Positions 10,401-19,269 of a stretch of DNA of 64,000 bases are shown here, one piece after another (the stretch's first letter is position 1; every line of letters begins with the position of its first letter). The stretch covers positions 241,714 to 305,713 of the forward strand of contig NZ_LXYE02000024.1 in NCBI RefSeq assembly GCF_001659685.2, given 5' to 3'. The notes beneath the pieces are model-generated. The model was given only the letters and a program-made list of their open reading frames with translations, did no database searches and was not told the origin of the DNA. The translations under genes and the position numbers were made by a program. The stretch comes from Labilibacter marinus (GTDB taxonomy: Bacteria > Bacteroidota > Bacteroidia > Bacteroidales > Marinilabiliaceae).

Positions 10401-12066
10401 TAAAAAGGTTATGCATCTTCAGTTTAATACGGGGCGGGAAAGTATTAAAAACGAATATGAAACAGAAGTTGTAAGTAAAGGCTTCCCGGCTGAGATGTCT
10501 TATTCATCACGAGCCATGGAATCTACCTTTAGTTTTCATTTATCCAAAGCTGTTAATCGGAGTGCCGAGATGAGTATCTCTATATACAATAATGTGTTGG
10601 CAGATATGATGGATGGAATAGAGTCTGTTATTCGTGAGCCATATGGCTGTTTTGAACAAGCCAGTGCTTCGACATATCCAAATGTTTTAATTTTAAGATA
10701 CCTGAAGGATAACAAGGAAATAGATCCAGAGTTAAAAGAACGTACGCTCAACTATATTAAAAAAGGCTATAAAAAATTAGTAGGTTATGAAACCGAGCAA
10801 AACGGTTTTGAATGGTTTGGTGGTACACCTCCACATGAAGGGCTAACTGCCTTTGGCTTGATGGAGTTTTATGATATGAAACAGGTATATTCAGAAGTAA
10901 GTAGTGATATGTTGCAAAGAACAGAATCTTGGTTACTCAGCAGAAGAGATGGCAAAGGAGGTTTTAATACCAATAAAGGTAAGTATGGTTTTTCTGGCGC
11001 TTCGGATAAAGTAACTGCGGCTTACTTGGTTTATGCTTTTTCAGAAGTAGGCATAAGTGCTAATAAATACGAAAAGGAGTATAAACAAGCCTGCAAGGAA
11101 GCTTTAAGAAGTAAAGATGCCTATCGTTTGGCACTAATGGCCAACGCTTCCTTAAATAGAGGCGATACAGAAAAGGCACAAGTTATATTGGACTATCTAA
11201 CACAAAGAATAAATCAAGGAGGAGTTAAAAAGCTCAAGGCAGACCATTCCATTGTTCGTTCGTGGGGAAAATCACTTACCGTTGAAGTGGCTGCCTTAAC
11301 TGCTATGGCCTTAATGAAAAAAGAAGATAAGTACATTAATGAAATTATTAGCTTAATGGATTATATTTTAGGTGCTAGAAGTTATGGCGGTTTTGGTTCT
11401 ACGCAGGCAACTGTTTTATCTTTAAAAGCAGTGATGCAATATGCTGCTATCGTTAATAAAGTACCAGAGGATGGTAGTGTTATAGTGCGTATTAATGGGC
11501 AAGTAGTGATAGAAAAATCCTTTGGAGCGAATGAAAAACTAGTTCGCTTAGATGGTTTGGAGAAGTTTGTAACTAAAGGAGTTCAAACTATTCAAGTTAA
11601 GTTTAATGGCATTGTTAATCCTTTAAATTTTACAGCGAATTGTAATTGGCGTCAATTGATCCCAGCTTCATCTAAGGATTGTAGGGTGCAAATTAAAAGT
11701 CAGTTACTGAAAGATAGTTGTGATGTAAGCCAGTTGGTACGATTGTCTACCTCCATCATTAATAAAACGGAATCGGGCTTGCCAATGACCGTAGCTATGA
11801 TTGGAATACCTTCGGGATTAAGTCCTCAGCCCTGGCAACTGAAGAAAATGCAAGAAGAGCATGAGTTTGATTATTATGAGATTCATAAGAATTATGTGGT
11901 ACTGTACTACAGAGAAATGGCTCCTCATGCAAAAAAGGTGATAAACCTTGACTTAAAAGCTGAAGTCCCTGGCCAGTATTCATCACCAGCTAGCTGTGCA
12001 TATTTATATTATGCCAAGGAATTTAAAGATTGGTATCAGGCTAGAGACATAGAAATTACGAAATAG
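7420..12066 (+). CDS. Alpha-2-macroglobulin-like thioester protein with an inserted SusC-type plug
   Basis: This 1548-residue secreted protein has a signal peptide (about 1-23). Macroglobulin-like domains follow, with YLHTDKTFYKPGDDIWIAGY near residue 48 and LLLTQGWRRF near 526. A CarboxypepD_reg-like segment (about 555-630) comes next, then a complete plug (about 688-815). The plug shows LDDVVIVGYG, GVIAGVQV, VFIRGASS, YIIDGVPL and AVYGSRAANGVIVIETKNG. After it come an A2M domain (TIITDKKGKAKVEFYNSDE) and the thioester site GCFEQ at C1077-Q1080 in an alpha-helical toroid domain. Alpha-2-macroglobulins trap proteases or bind targets covalently. The plug fused here is what the neighbouring barrel lacks, so a two-part complex is inferred. 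Confidence 0.85.
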   Translation: MKIRNYIWTACFVTLLIIMSGFTQSEEIFLQYLQKKLSEYNLLYSSEKAYLHTDKTFYKPGDDIWIAGYVSDGISHKPSQISNVLYIELIDPKGTTLSKQMFKVKEGKCEAHLSIPMEAPGGLYKLKASTKWMSNFKDKMIFEKDLQVQKIAKPSILSVLDFAKEAYGASDTVMAKLNLRDLSNSPIRNNKVDFTVQLSGSLYSRGEAQTNANGDVDISFVLPQKLNSSDGVLNVLLSHQGRNESISGAIPIVLHKIDLQFMPEGGDAIDQLPCKMAFKALNEFGKPAYVEGEVYNSKGEVVSAFSSFHQGMGAFNFTSRFNEVYTAKILKPSGVNHIYYLPKTKEKGCCLQLNKRSGNVYNFTIHSNIQEKVYVVVQHRGEVLYAQAHRLMNGELKLPIAIDKKGITGIAQITVFDDDEHELAERLFYVFPENKLNIKLITNKTSYAPREKVEMSLTVEDAEGSPVEGNFSLAVVDDKVITFADDKQDNILSNLLLSSDLKGEIYEPSFYFNPKEEKAAEAIDYLLLTQGWRRFEWREVLNLNKRSLLAAEKYDRIEGQVTDYSGKGVKAKLIIIDDEHGKYVKMQTNEGGRFSVSNFEDYNMLNIFARSLSNNKKQIRINISQASPNMKVSTYDNQVNFGKVKVSPILAEEKGETSSIQMQKEDEVLSFTGEVANGGFVMVSDTERLDDVVIVGYGVQRKSSVTGAVASASGDELLNTSGDISNALQGVIAGVQVINSSGAPGGNSSVFIRGASSYSANNQPLYIIDGVPLTGTPTINASEVSRINILKNTSATAVYGSRAANGVIVIETKNGSYGMFRRRPRHERTMVQHYLSNNFRFKAVKQFYEPQYNSKEDLKEGIDKRETLYWNPTIITDKKGKAKVEFYNSDEISTFRGMVEGIANSGLVGRSEVFFNTEKPLTVETKLPPYLVFDDRIDLPLLITNNSSEDMAGELAVNLPQSWEFIKDLEKNILIKANSYKQIIISINIGADLGKKVMHLQFNTGRESIKNEYETEVVSKGFPAEMSYSSRAMESTFSFHLSKAVNRSAEMSISIYNNVLADMMDGIESVIREPYGCFEQASASTYPNVLILRYLKDNKEIDPELKERTLNYIKKGYKKLVGYETEQNGFEWFGGTPPHEGLTAFGLMEFYDMKQVYSEVSSDMLQRTESWLLSRRDGKGGFNTNKGKYGFSGASDKVTAAYLVYAFSEVGISANKYEKEYKQACKEALRSKDAYRLALMANASLNRGDTEKAQVILDYLTQRINQGGVKKLKADHSIVRSWGKSLTVEVAALTAMALMKKEDKYINEIISLMDYILGARSYGGFGSTQATVLSLKAVMQYAAIVNKVPEDGSVIVRINGQVVIEKSFGANEKLVRLDGLEKFVTKGVQTIQVKFNGIVNPLNFTANCNWRQLIPASSKDCRVQIKSQLLKDSCDVSQLVRLSTSIINKTESGLPMTVAMIGIPSGLSPQPWQLKKMQEEHEFDYYEIHKNYVVLYYREMAPHAKKVINLDLKAEVPGQYSSPASCAYLYYAKEFKDWYQARDIEITK

Positions 12067-12160
12067 AACAATCATCTGGGGGAGAGCAAGGCTATACGCT
12101 CTTCTGATATTGATGAGAACTCTTTTCCTTAATTGTATATTATGATATAATATGATTTGT

Positions 12161-12168
12161 TACTTTTG
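12161..12168 (+). promoter_or_regulatory. Possible -7 box (TACTTTTG)
   Basis: TACTTTTG matches the Bacteroidetes TAnnTTTG -7 box and lies 32 bp before the next start codon. A TTG at 12133-12135 is 25 bp upstream, which is longer than usual, so the -33 element is uncertain. Confidence 0.35.
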
Positions 12169-12200
12169 TGCTGAATTAATTTAATTAAACTAACCTTAGA

Positions 12201-12782
12201 ATGAAGAAATTATTATTGGCAGCTATTGTAAGCTTGTGCCTATCGAATGTCTATGGACAGACACATGAGGTTTCCTTCTCATACTCACCCTTATCTGCTT
12301 ATCAAATAGAAAAAATAGTAGATGGAAAAGTACCTGGTCAAACTAAATATTTTGTGCTTGGAGCTATACATGTTGATTACTATAGATATTTGAATGATTG
12401 GTTAAAGATAGGCGTTAATGTTATGTACGACCGAGCTTATGCTGAAGGCTCTGTATATAGTTATGGTTACGGGTATGGATATAGTAATAGTATAAAAGGA
12501 GATGATTACTCTTCTTCAAAATCCATGTTCATAGTTGCGCCTCAAGTAGATTTTGAATATTTAAGGAATCCTAATTTTAAGTTAAGTAGCGGTATTGCAA
12601 TAGGGTATGGGATTGAAAGAGTTGATAATGGAGCTTCTTATTCTGGAGAAGTGGTAACAGATGGTATCCCACTTCACCTTAACTTAGTAGGTTTCCGATG
12701 GGGACGAAAAAGTGGACTGACAGGTAATTTGGGGATAGGCTATAAGGGATTAATAAGCTTAGGTTACTTTTTAAGATTCTAG
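12201..12782 (+). CDS. Secreted hypothetical protein, probable outer-membrane beta-barrel
   Basis: This 193-residue protein has a clear signal peptide (MKKLLLAAIVSLCLSNVYGQ). Alternating amphipathic strands follow, with a Tyr/Gly-rich loop (SYGYGYGYSNS, about residues 91-101) and a terminal GYFLRF typical of outer-membrane barrels. It is separated from the alpha-2-macroglobulin-like gene by 134 bp with its own -7-like box, so it may be transcribed alone. Function is unknown. Confidence 0.65.
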   Translation: MKKLLLAAIVSLCLSNVYGQTHEVSFSYSPLSAYQIEKIVDGKVPGQTKYFVLGAIHVDYYRYLNDWLKIGVNVMYDRAYAEGSVYSYGYGYGYSNSIKGDDYSSSKSMFIVAPQVDFEYLRNPNFKLSSGIAIGYGIERVDNGASYSGEVVTDGIPLHLNLVGFRWGRKSGLTGNLGIGYKGLISLGYFLRF

Positions 12783-12792
12783 TGTTATACAA

Positions 12793-12824
12793 AAAGAGTC
12801 CGATACATTCGTATCGGACTCTTT
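12793..12824. terminator. Bidirectional intrinsic terminator
   Basis: AAAGAGTCCGATAC (12793-12806) and GTATCGGACTCTTT (12811-12824) form a perfect 14-bp stem with a 4-base loop between converging genes. Confidence 0.85.
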
Positions 12825-12854
12825 AATATTATTTTTAAAATAATGCTTAAGGCA

Positions 12855-13538
12855 TTACATTACTAACTTATAACCTTTACCGTGTACGTTGATAATCTCC
12901 ACAGTAGACTCTTCCTTTAGATGCTTTCTTAACTTCGTAATATACACATCCATACTACGCGCATTAAAGTAATTGTCATCTACCCAAATAGTTTTTAAAG
13001 CAAAGTTACGTTCTAATACCTTATTGGCATTATTACAAAGTAACTTTAGTAACTCCGACTCTTTGGTGGTTAACTTAACTACTTCTTCACCTTCGATTAA
13101 TTGCTGCTTTTGCGTATCAAATTTGTATTTCCCTAATTGGTATACATCCTGAACAGCGTTAGTTCCTTTGGTTCTTCTGATAATAGCTTCGAGTCTGAAT
13201 AATAACTCTTCCATGCTAAAAGGCTTGGTGATATAATCATCGGCACCAATTTTAAAACCTTGAAATATATCCTCTTTCATCGACTTGGCAGTCAAGAAAA
13301 TAATTGGAATATCTGCATTAATTAATCTAATGTCTTTAGCTAATGTAAAACCGTCCTTTTTAGGCATCATAACATCTAAAACACATAAATCATATGTGTT
13401 TGCTGTAAATGCTTTGTAAGCTTCTTCTCCATCCGGACAAAGATCGGTTTCATAACCTTTAGCCTCTAGGTATTCGCGTAAAAGCATACCTAAATTCTCA
13501 TCATCTTCGGCTAAAAGCAGTTTGTATTCTTTTTCCAT
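12855..13538 (-). CDS. rprY: OmpR-family response regulator, RprY-like
   Basis: This 227-residue protein has a receiver domain with the acidic pocket EDD (residues 11-13), phosphoacceptor D55 in LDVMMPK and the conserved K in TKPFSMEE. A C-terminal winged-helix DNA-binding domain follows (about 130-225, ending NVHGKGYKLV). It overlaps the 3' end of the sensor kinase gene by 28 bp, so the two are translationally coupled. The pair resembles RprX/RprY of Bacteroides, which control many stress and metabolic genes. Confidence 0.85.
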   Translation of the reverse strand: MEKEYKLLLAEDDENLGMLLREYLEAKGYETDLCPDGEEAYKAFTANTYDLCVLDVMMPKKDGFTLAKDIRLINADIPIIFLTAKSMKEDIFQGFKIGADDYITKPFSMEELLFRLEAIIRRTKGTNAVQDVYQLGKYKFDTQKQQLIEGEEVVKLTTKESELLKLLCNNANKVLERNFALKTIWVDDNYFNARSMDVYITKLRKHLKEESTVEIINVHGKGYKLVM

Positions 13539-15124
13539 TCTTTAGTGCTTTTTATAGGTAAAAAGATTTCAAATTTTGTTCCTACGTTTAATTCGCTTTC
13601 TGCTGTAATTGTTCCACCGTGGTCATCAACTATCTTTTTAACGTAAGCTAATCCCAATCCAAAACCTTTTACGTCATGAACATTTCCTGTGGGTACACGA
13701 TAAAACTTTTCAAAAATACGGGTTAGGTTATCTTTCGAAATTCCCATCCCATTATCTTTAACAGAAATAACTACTCCATTGTTTTTATTCCAGGTTTTAA
13801 CCTGAAGGATTGGAGTGCCTTTTCTGTACTTAAAAGCGTTGTCAAATAAATTATAAATCACATTAGTAAAATGTACCTCGTCAACGTAAACAGCATTGTT
13901 TTTAGCATCAAGGCTTTCAATAATTTTACCTTTTTTGTTTTCTACTTTGAGCTTAAAGTTAGTAGAAACATTGTGAATTAATTGGTTTATATCTAATTTT
14001 TTTATTTTCAGCCCAGCTTTACCCTTATCGAATATAGCCATTTGTAAAACTTTCTCTACCTGAAAGCTTAATCTTTTACTTTCATCCTGAATAACACTTG
14101 ACATATGTTGCAGTGTTTTAGGCGTTTTTGCCACACTAGGGTCCTTTAACATCTGTGACGCTAATGATATGGTTGAGATAGGTGTTTTAAACTCATGCGT
14201 CATGTTATTGATGAAATCATTTTTAATTTCATCCAGTCTCTTTTGTCTGAATATAATCAGAATAGTAATGATAGAAGTTAATATCATTACTAAGGTAAAT
14301 GCAGCGGAAGGTAGTATAACTCCAATAGACTGCATCATAAAATTAGGTCTTTCCTTAAAGTATAAACTTATGTGATGTGCCTCTGGGTGAGGATCGTTCG
14401 GGAATAAATACTTTTGATAGGTTATTTTTGAACCGTTGGGCTCGTAACCAGTAGTGGCCATAGCCATTTTACCTTTACCATCAAAAATAGCAAATTCAAA
14501 TTGAAGCGTTATCCCACGATCTTCCATTTGCTTCATCAACAGAACATCTACCTTTTCGCGATCAACTCTTTCTGAGATGGTTTTTTTGGGAACCAGAGAG
14601 TTCCAAAACATCTCTGCTTTATCTTCATATTTAGAAGTTAATTCATCCTGAATACTCATTAATGCACTGGCCAGCGGGCCAAATTGACTGCTTCGAGAAA
14701 TGACAGATCTTTTATCTAATCTAAATATTAAGGAGTCCTGATTAAAAGTTTGGAGCGTAGTATTAATAAGTTTATTATCCTGCAACTGAAAATTTAAAGA
14801 AACATCTAAAATTTCTTGACCTATGATATCATCAGATTCCTTTTTACCATCGAAATACTTAGGCGAACGTTGTAGATTCTTAGGTAAGTTTTTTGAGGAT
14901 TGCTTATTTTTTAAATACGATTTTCTTAAAATAGCTGTTTGCTCTGCCGTTTCTTCACGTTCGAGTTTGGTAACCACGTAGTTCATGGCTTGTTTAATCA
15001 GCTTATCAAACTCTTTTTCTTTACGGTTGCTATCTGTTTTCATCCAAATGGTCTGGATGTAAATGATACCACCTAAACTTGCCGCAATGATAAATGATAA
15101 AAGATATATGTATTTTTTATTCAT
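13511..15124 (-). CDS. rprX: Sensor histidine kinase, RprX-like
   Basis: This 537-residue inner-membrane kinase has an N-terminal transmembrane segment (about 7-27), a periplasmic sensor region of about 240 residues and a second membrane segment (about 268-292). The HisKA domain has H310 in MTHEFKTPIS, and the HATPase domain shows N, G1 (DNGMGIS) and G2 (GFGLGLAYV) boxes. It is the upstream gene of the rprX-rprY unit. The sensed signal is not visible in the sequence. Confidence 0.85.
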   Translation of the reverse strand: MNKKYIYLLSFIIAASLGGIIYIQTIWMKTDSNRKEKEFDKLIKQAMNYVVTKLEREETAEQTAILRKSYLKNKQSSKNLPKNLQRSPKYFDGKKESDDIIGQEILDVSLNFQLQDNKLINTTLQTFNQDSLIFRLDKRSVISRSSQFGPLASALMSIQDELTSKYEDKAEMFWNSLVPKKTISERVDREKVDVLLMKQMEDRGITLQFEFAIFDGKGKMAMATTGYEPNGSKITYQKYLFPNDPHPEAHHISLYFKERPNFMMQSIGVILPSAAFTLVMILTSIITILIIFRQKRLDEIKNDFINNMTHEFKTPISTISLASQMLKDPSVAKTPKTLQHMSSVIQDESKRLSFQVEKVLQMAIFDKGKAGLKIKKLDINQLIHNVSTNFKLKVENKKGKIIESLDAKNNAVYVDEVHFTNVIYNLFDNAFKYRKGTPILQVKTWNKNNGVVISVKDNGMGISKDNLTRIFEKFYRVPTGNVHDVKGFGLGLAYVKKIVDDHGGTITAESELNVGTKFEIFLPIKSTKEWKKNTNCF

Positions 15125-15288
15125 TCTAAGTATTTGATATTATCCGATTGCCGTTAGTAAAGCTTAGTTTTTGCACTTGCTAAATAGTATAAAATATAAG
15201 CTATTACATGCACGCTTTAAGCTTACGCAATATAAGTAATTGCAAATAAAAACAACAATGATCTTTGTCTTTAGTTTGTTAAAAACGG

Positions 15289-16032
15289 TTAAGTTAATTC
15301 CTTATTACGTAAGGAAACATTCTGAAGTGCTTCCATGGCAGCATTTTGTTGCGATTCTTTTTTAGAAGTTCCTTCACCTCGCCCTAAAACTATATTATCA
15401 ATTTCAACAGAAGAAACAAAGACGGGAGCGTGTTCTACGGTTCCTGGAATTTCATCAGTTATAAACTGAACGTTGTGTTTATGTTTTTGTCCCCACTCGA
15501 TGAGCATTGACTTAAAGTTATTGTCTTGATGCGCTAACTCGTTAAGATTAACGAAGGGAAAAAGTATTTTTGAGGTGATAAATTTCCTGCAACTGGCATA
15601 ACCACCGTCAACAAATATAGCTCCGATTAAAGCCTCTAATGCATCACCTGGGATATTTGTTTTTTCTAAGGAGATTTTAGATTGAGAACTGATTAAGCTG
15701 TTCAAACCTAATTTTTGAGCAGTTTCATTTAAGAAAGCTCGGTTTACAATTTTTGAGCGAGTTTTCGTTAAAAAGCCTTCGTTTACATCGGGGTATTTGT
15801 TGTAAAGTTCTTCGGCAACAATAGCGCCTAACATGGCATCACCTAAAAACTCTAAACGTTCGTTGTTTAAGATGGTTCCATCATCAAGTTTTAACATAGA
15901 TGACTTATGGATTAATGAAAGTTCAAATATCCTTAAGTCATTTGGGTAAGAGCCTGTAATGGACTGTAATAAAGAATAAAGCTTTCTCCTTTGGGGAGAA
16001 AGCTTTATTAAATTCAATAATATTTTTATCAC
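15289..16032 (-). CDS. rnc: Ribonuclease III
   Basis: This 247-residue protein carries the RNase III signature NERLEFLGDAMLG with its catalytic acidic residues, then a second acidic site in PGDALEALIGAIFVDGG. A C-terminal double-stranded RNA-binding domain (about 175-240, GRGEGTSKKESQQNAA) follows. It cleaves double-stranded RNA in rRNA maturation and mRNA turnover. It lies 6 bp after fabF in the conserved acpP-fabF-rnc order. Confidence 0.93.
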   Translation of the reverse strand: MIKILLNLIKLSPQRRKLYSLLQSITGSYPNDLRIFELSLIHKSSMLKLDDGTILNNERLEFLGDAMLGAIVAEELYNKYPDVNEGFLTKTRSKIVNRAFLNETAQKLGLNSLISSQSKISLEKTNIPGDALEALIGAIFVDGGYASCRKFITSKILFPFVNLNELAHQDNNFKSMLIEWGQKHKHNVQFITDEIPGTVEHAPVFVSSVEIDNIVLGRGEGTSKKESQQNAAMEALQNVSLRNKELT

Positions 16033-16038
16033 AATTGA

Positions 16039-17286
16039 TTAAATTGCTTTAAATACAATAGAAGCATTATGACCTCCGAAACCAAAAGTATTCGATAAAG
16101 CAATATTTACTTCACGCTCTTCAGCTTTATGATAGGTCATATTTAGTTTTGGATCAATTTCAGGGTCGTCCTCAAAGTGGTTAATGGTTGGAGGTACAAT
16201 GTTGTTTCTAATGGCTAAAATACAAGCTATAGATTCAACTGCTCCAGCCGCACCTAGAAGGTGACCTGTCATTGATTTTGTTGAGCTAATGTTTAATTTA
16301 TAAGCATGCTCTCCAAAAACTTCTTTAATTGCCAAAGTTTCAGCGATATCACCTCTTGGTGTAGAAGTACCATGAACATTGATGTAATCAATCTGCTCAG
16401 GTTTAATATCGTTATCCTTTAAGGCTGCTTTCATCACGTTTTTTGCACCTAATCCATCTGGATGTGGAGCAGTAAGGTGATGCGCATCTGCTGTCATTCC
16501 AGAACCTACTACCTCACAATAGATAGTTGCTCCTCTTTTTACAGCGTGTTCATACTCTTCAAGAATCAAAGAAGCGCCACCTTCACCCATTACAAAGCCA
16601 TCTCTGCCTTTATCAAATGGACGAGAAGCTGTTTTCTCATCATCATTTCTTGTAGATAATGCTTGCATCGAGTTAAAACCTCCAATACCAGCTTCACAAA
16701 TTGCAGCTTCAGAACCTCCAGTGATAAAGGCTGTTGCTTTTCCTAAGCGAATTAGGTTAAAAGCATCACCAATAGCGTTGGTTGCTGAAGCACAAGCTGA
16801 AACAGTATTAAAGTTCGGTCCTCTAAAACCATATTTCATTGAAATATGACCTGCAGCAATATCTGCAATCATTTTAGGTATAAAAAATGGGTTAAAACGA
16901 GGATTTTCTTCGTTTTTAACAAACCCTTTAATTTCATCTGAAAATGTTTGAATTCCACCAATTCCGGCTCCCCAGATAACACCAACTTCATCATGGTCAA
17001 TATCTTCTGAATCAATGCCAGAATCTTGAACAGCCTGCTCAGCTGCAATCATAGCAAACTGAGCAAACATATCAAGTTTTCTTGCCTCTTTACGATCAAA
17101 ATAATCGTTAGAGTTGTAATTCTTTACTTCACAAGCAAATTTTGTCTTGAAATTGGTGGCGTCAAAACGAGTAATGGGTGCAGCTCCACTTACTCCATCA
17201 ACAAGGTTCTTCCATAGTTCTTCGACAGAATTACCCAAAGGAGTGATTGCTCCTAATCCCGTTACTACTACTCTTTTTAACTCCAT
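16039..17286 (-). CDS. fabF: 3-oxoacyl-[acyl-carrier-protein] synthase II
   Basis: This 415-residue condensing enzyme of fatty-acid elongation has active-site C165 in NTVSACASATNA. Its catalytic histidines lie in NVHGTSTPRGD and in the GHLLGAAGAVE region, and the glycine-rich C-terminal loop is FGFGGHNASIVF. Length is normal for FabF. It lies between acpP (34 bp upstream) and rnc, and acts on acyl-ACP in the cytoplasm. Confidence 0.95.
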   Translation of the reverse strand: MELKRVVVTGLGAITPLGNSVEELWKNLVDGVSGAAPITRFDATNFKTKFACEVKNYNSNDYFDRKEARKLDMFAQFAMIAAEQAVQDSGIDSEDIDHDEVGVIWGAGIGGIQTFSDEIKGFVKNEENPRFNPFFIPKMIADIAAGHISMKYGFRGPNFNTVSACASATNAIGDAFNLIRLGKATAFITGGSEAAICEAGIGGFNSMQALSTRNDDEKTASRPFDKGRDGFVMGEGGASLILEEYEHAVKRGATIYCEVVGSGMTADAHHLTAPHPDGLGAKNVMKAALKDNDIKPEQIDYINVHGTSTPRGDIAETLAIKEVFGEHAYKLNISSTKSMTGHLLGAAGAVESIACILAIRNNIVPPTINHFEDDPEIDPKLNMTYHKAEEREVNIALSNTFGFGGHNASIVFKAI

Positions 17287-17320
17287 AACTTCCTTTAAAG
17301 TGTAAACTTCGTTTATCTAC

Positions 17321-17557
17321 TTATTTAGCGTTTTCCTCTATATAAGAGACGGCATCACCTACAGTACCGATGTTTTCTGCTTGATCATCTGGAATAGCGA
17401 TGTTGAATTCTTTTTCGAATTCCATGATTAACTCAACAGTGTCAAGAGAATCCGCTCCTAAATCATTAGTGAAGCTTGCTTCAGTTGTAACTTCAGTTTC
17501 GTCAACTCCTAGTTTATCTACGATGATAGCTTTCACTCTTGATGCAATGTCAGACAT
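17321..17557 (-). CDS. acpP: Acyl carrier protein
   Basis: This 78-residue acidic protein carries the phosphopantetheine attachment serine S37 in [16 protein letters not shown]. It carries acyl chains for the adjacent FabF. It is the first gene of the acpP-fabF-rnc unit, and a likely promoter lies just upstream on the minus strand. Confidence 0.96.
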   Translation of the reverse strand: MSDIASRVKAIIVDKLGVDETEVTTEASFTNDLGADSLDTVELIMEFEKEFNIAIPDDQAENIGTVGDAVSYIEENAK

Positions 17558-17611
17558 AGCTTTTTAATTTTTAATGTTAATAATTAAAATTTATTGATTA
17601 AAATAACTTTG

Positions 17612-17643
17612 CAAAGGAAAAAAAATCAGCATAATCAGCCAAA
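17612..17643 (-). promoter_or_regulatory. Candidate promoter of acpP-fabF-rnc
   Basis: On the minus strand TTTG (17640-17643) is followed after 20 bp by TTCCTTTG (17612-17619), one mismatch from the Bacteroidetes TAnnTTTG -7 box. The spacing fits the 19-21 bp consensus. Confidence 0.45.
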
Positions 17644-17732
17644 TAATATTCAAATAAAATCAATGGGGGAGCTTTTTTTTCTATTTTTGGGGTTCTAAAA
17701 AGTTGGGTAAATATTAATATAAAATACAGGAA

Positions 17733-18299
17733 ATGAGTAGGGTTGCCATATTTGCTTCGGGGTCGGGAAGTAATGCAGAAAACATTGTAAAATATTTTAA
17801 AGGAAGGCTAAAAAGCAAGGATTTTCACTTTTTTACTAACAGCTCGAAAGCTTATGTGAATGAAAGAGCGCATAAATTGGATGTTAAGGTCACTACTTTT
17901 TCAAGAGATGAGTTTTATAACTCAAGTAAAATTATAGATATTTTAAAGGATGAAAAGTGTGAGCTTATCATATTGGCAGGTTTTTTATGGTTAATTCCTA
18001 AAGAGTTGGTTGCTAATTACAAAGGGCGAATAATTAATATACACCCTGCTTTATTACCTAAGTTTGGTGGTAAAGGCATGTATGGCAAACGTATTCATGA
18101 AGCTGTTGTTGCCGAAAAAGAAAAGGAGACAGGCATTACTATTCATTATGTAGATGAAAACTACGACGAGGGTAAAATTATAAAACAAGTAAAATGCGAG
18201 GTATTGTCATCTGATACAGCTGAACAGGTGGAGAAAAAGATTCATGCCTTAGAATATGAATACTATCCTAAGGTAGTTGAAGAGTTATTGCAAATATAG
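17733..18299 (+). CDS. purN: Phosphoribosylglycinamide formyltransferase
   Basis: This 188-residue protein transfers a formyl group from 10-formyl-tetrahydrofolate to GAR in purine synthesis. It shows the N-terminal ASGSGSNAENI nucleotide-binding loop and the catalytic NIHPALLPKFGG segment. The HYVDENYDEGKII motif includes the conserved Asp. It is divergent from acpP. Confidence 0.93.
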   Translation: MSRVAIFASGSGSNAENIVKYFKGRLKSKDFHFFTNSSKAYVNERAHKLDVKVTTFSRDEFYNSSKIIDILKDEKCELIILAGFLWLIPKELVANYKGRIINIHPALLPKFGGKGMYGKRIHEAVVAEKEKETGITIHYVDENYDEGKIIKQVKCEVLSSDTAEQVEKKIHALEYEYYPKVVEELLQI

Positions 18300-18372
18300 A
18301 TAGGACTTGGGAACATTAAAATTAAATGTATATTTAGAAACATGTTTAATACATAGATAATAGCTTTAAAAG

Positions 18373-19101
18373 ATGTCCACGTTATTAGATGCCACTTATA
18401 TTACTGATAAATTAAATATAGACCTACCGTTAATTGGTGTATATGATGCTCCTCGCGATGCGGAATTTGATAGAATTATAGAACCAGTATCGCATCGTAG
18501 GACCTGTGTTTTTGCTTATTTTAATGCTTGGATGCGTGGTCAAACCTTGAAATTGTCGTCTACGAATTATGGGTGTAGCGGAAGTGGTTATTGGCTATTT
18601 GGAAAGGAAACGAGAGGAAGGAAAGAGTTTATTGACTTTTTAGTGGGGGATGAAGGTTTAAAATGTTCGAGAGAGAAGATGGCTAGTTGGCTAGATGTTT
18701 CACCGACTTATAAATCGAAACACAGGTATATATATATAGGGCCTCTAAAAAACTCAATGGAGAAGTATTTAAAATCTGTTACCTTCTTTGTTACTCCAGA
18801 TCAATTGAGTGCTTTAATCATTGGAGCAAACTATCATGCGGATGCTAGTGAAGGTAGTCCTGTGGAAGTGCCTTTTGGTTCTGGATGTATGCAATTATTA
18901 TCTATGGTTCCTGATAATGATAAAGCTAAAGCGGTTGTAGGGGCTTCAGATTTAGCGATGAGAAAATATCTTCCTAAGGAATTGATGGCGTTTACGGTTA
19001 ATGCTAAGATGTTTGATAAGTTGTGTTCTATTGATCATGAAAGCTTCTTAAATAAGCCATATTTGAAAGACTTAATCGAATTTCGACGTGCTTCGAAATA
19101 G
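18373..19101 (+). CDS. DUF169-family protein
   Basis: This 242-residue cytoplasmic protein resembles the DUF169 family, with CVFAYFNAWMRGQTLKLS, a cysteine-containing NYGCSGSGYWLFG segment and a second GSGCMQLLSMVP segment. The biochemical role of the family is not established. It follows purN by 73 bp and could share its transcript, but no functional link is evident. Confidence 0.65.
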   Translation: MSTLLDATYITDKLNIDLPLIGVYDAPRDAEFDRIIEPVSHRRTCVFAYFNAWMRGQTLKLSSTNYGCSGSGYWLFGKETRGRKEFIDFLVGDEGLKCSREKMASWLDVSPTYKSKHRYIYIGPLKNSMEKYLKSVTFFVTPDQLSALIIGANYHADASEGSPVEVPFGSGCMQLLSMVPDNDKAKAVVGASDLAMRKYLPKELMAFTVNAKMFDKLCSIDHESFLNKPYLKDLIEFRRASK

Positions 19102-19269
19102 GTTTCCTATTATTAAATAACCGATTTGTTATATTATAACTTTTCTAGTACTTTGAAGATGTAGTTTTGGGTGAGAAAAGCTCTGTTGGTATTAACTTAG
19201 CTTTAGTTTTCATATTCTGCCATTAAGCACTATCTTGCTGCGCAAATAAAAAAAGAAACTTAAACTCAT

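Noticed and set aside
9787..10751. Minus-strand frames inside the macroglobulin-like gene
   Set aside because: They are shadows of a long conserved-domain gene on the plus strand.
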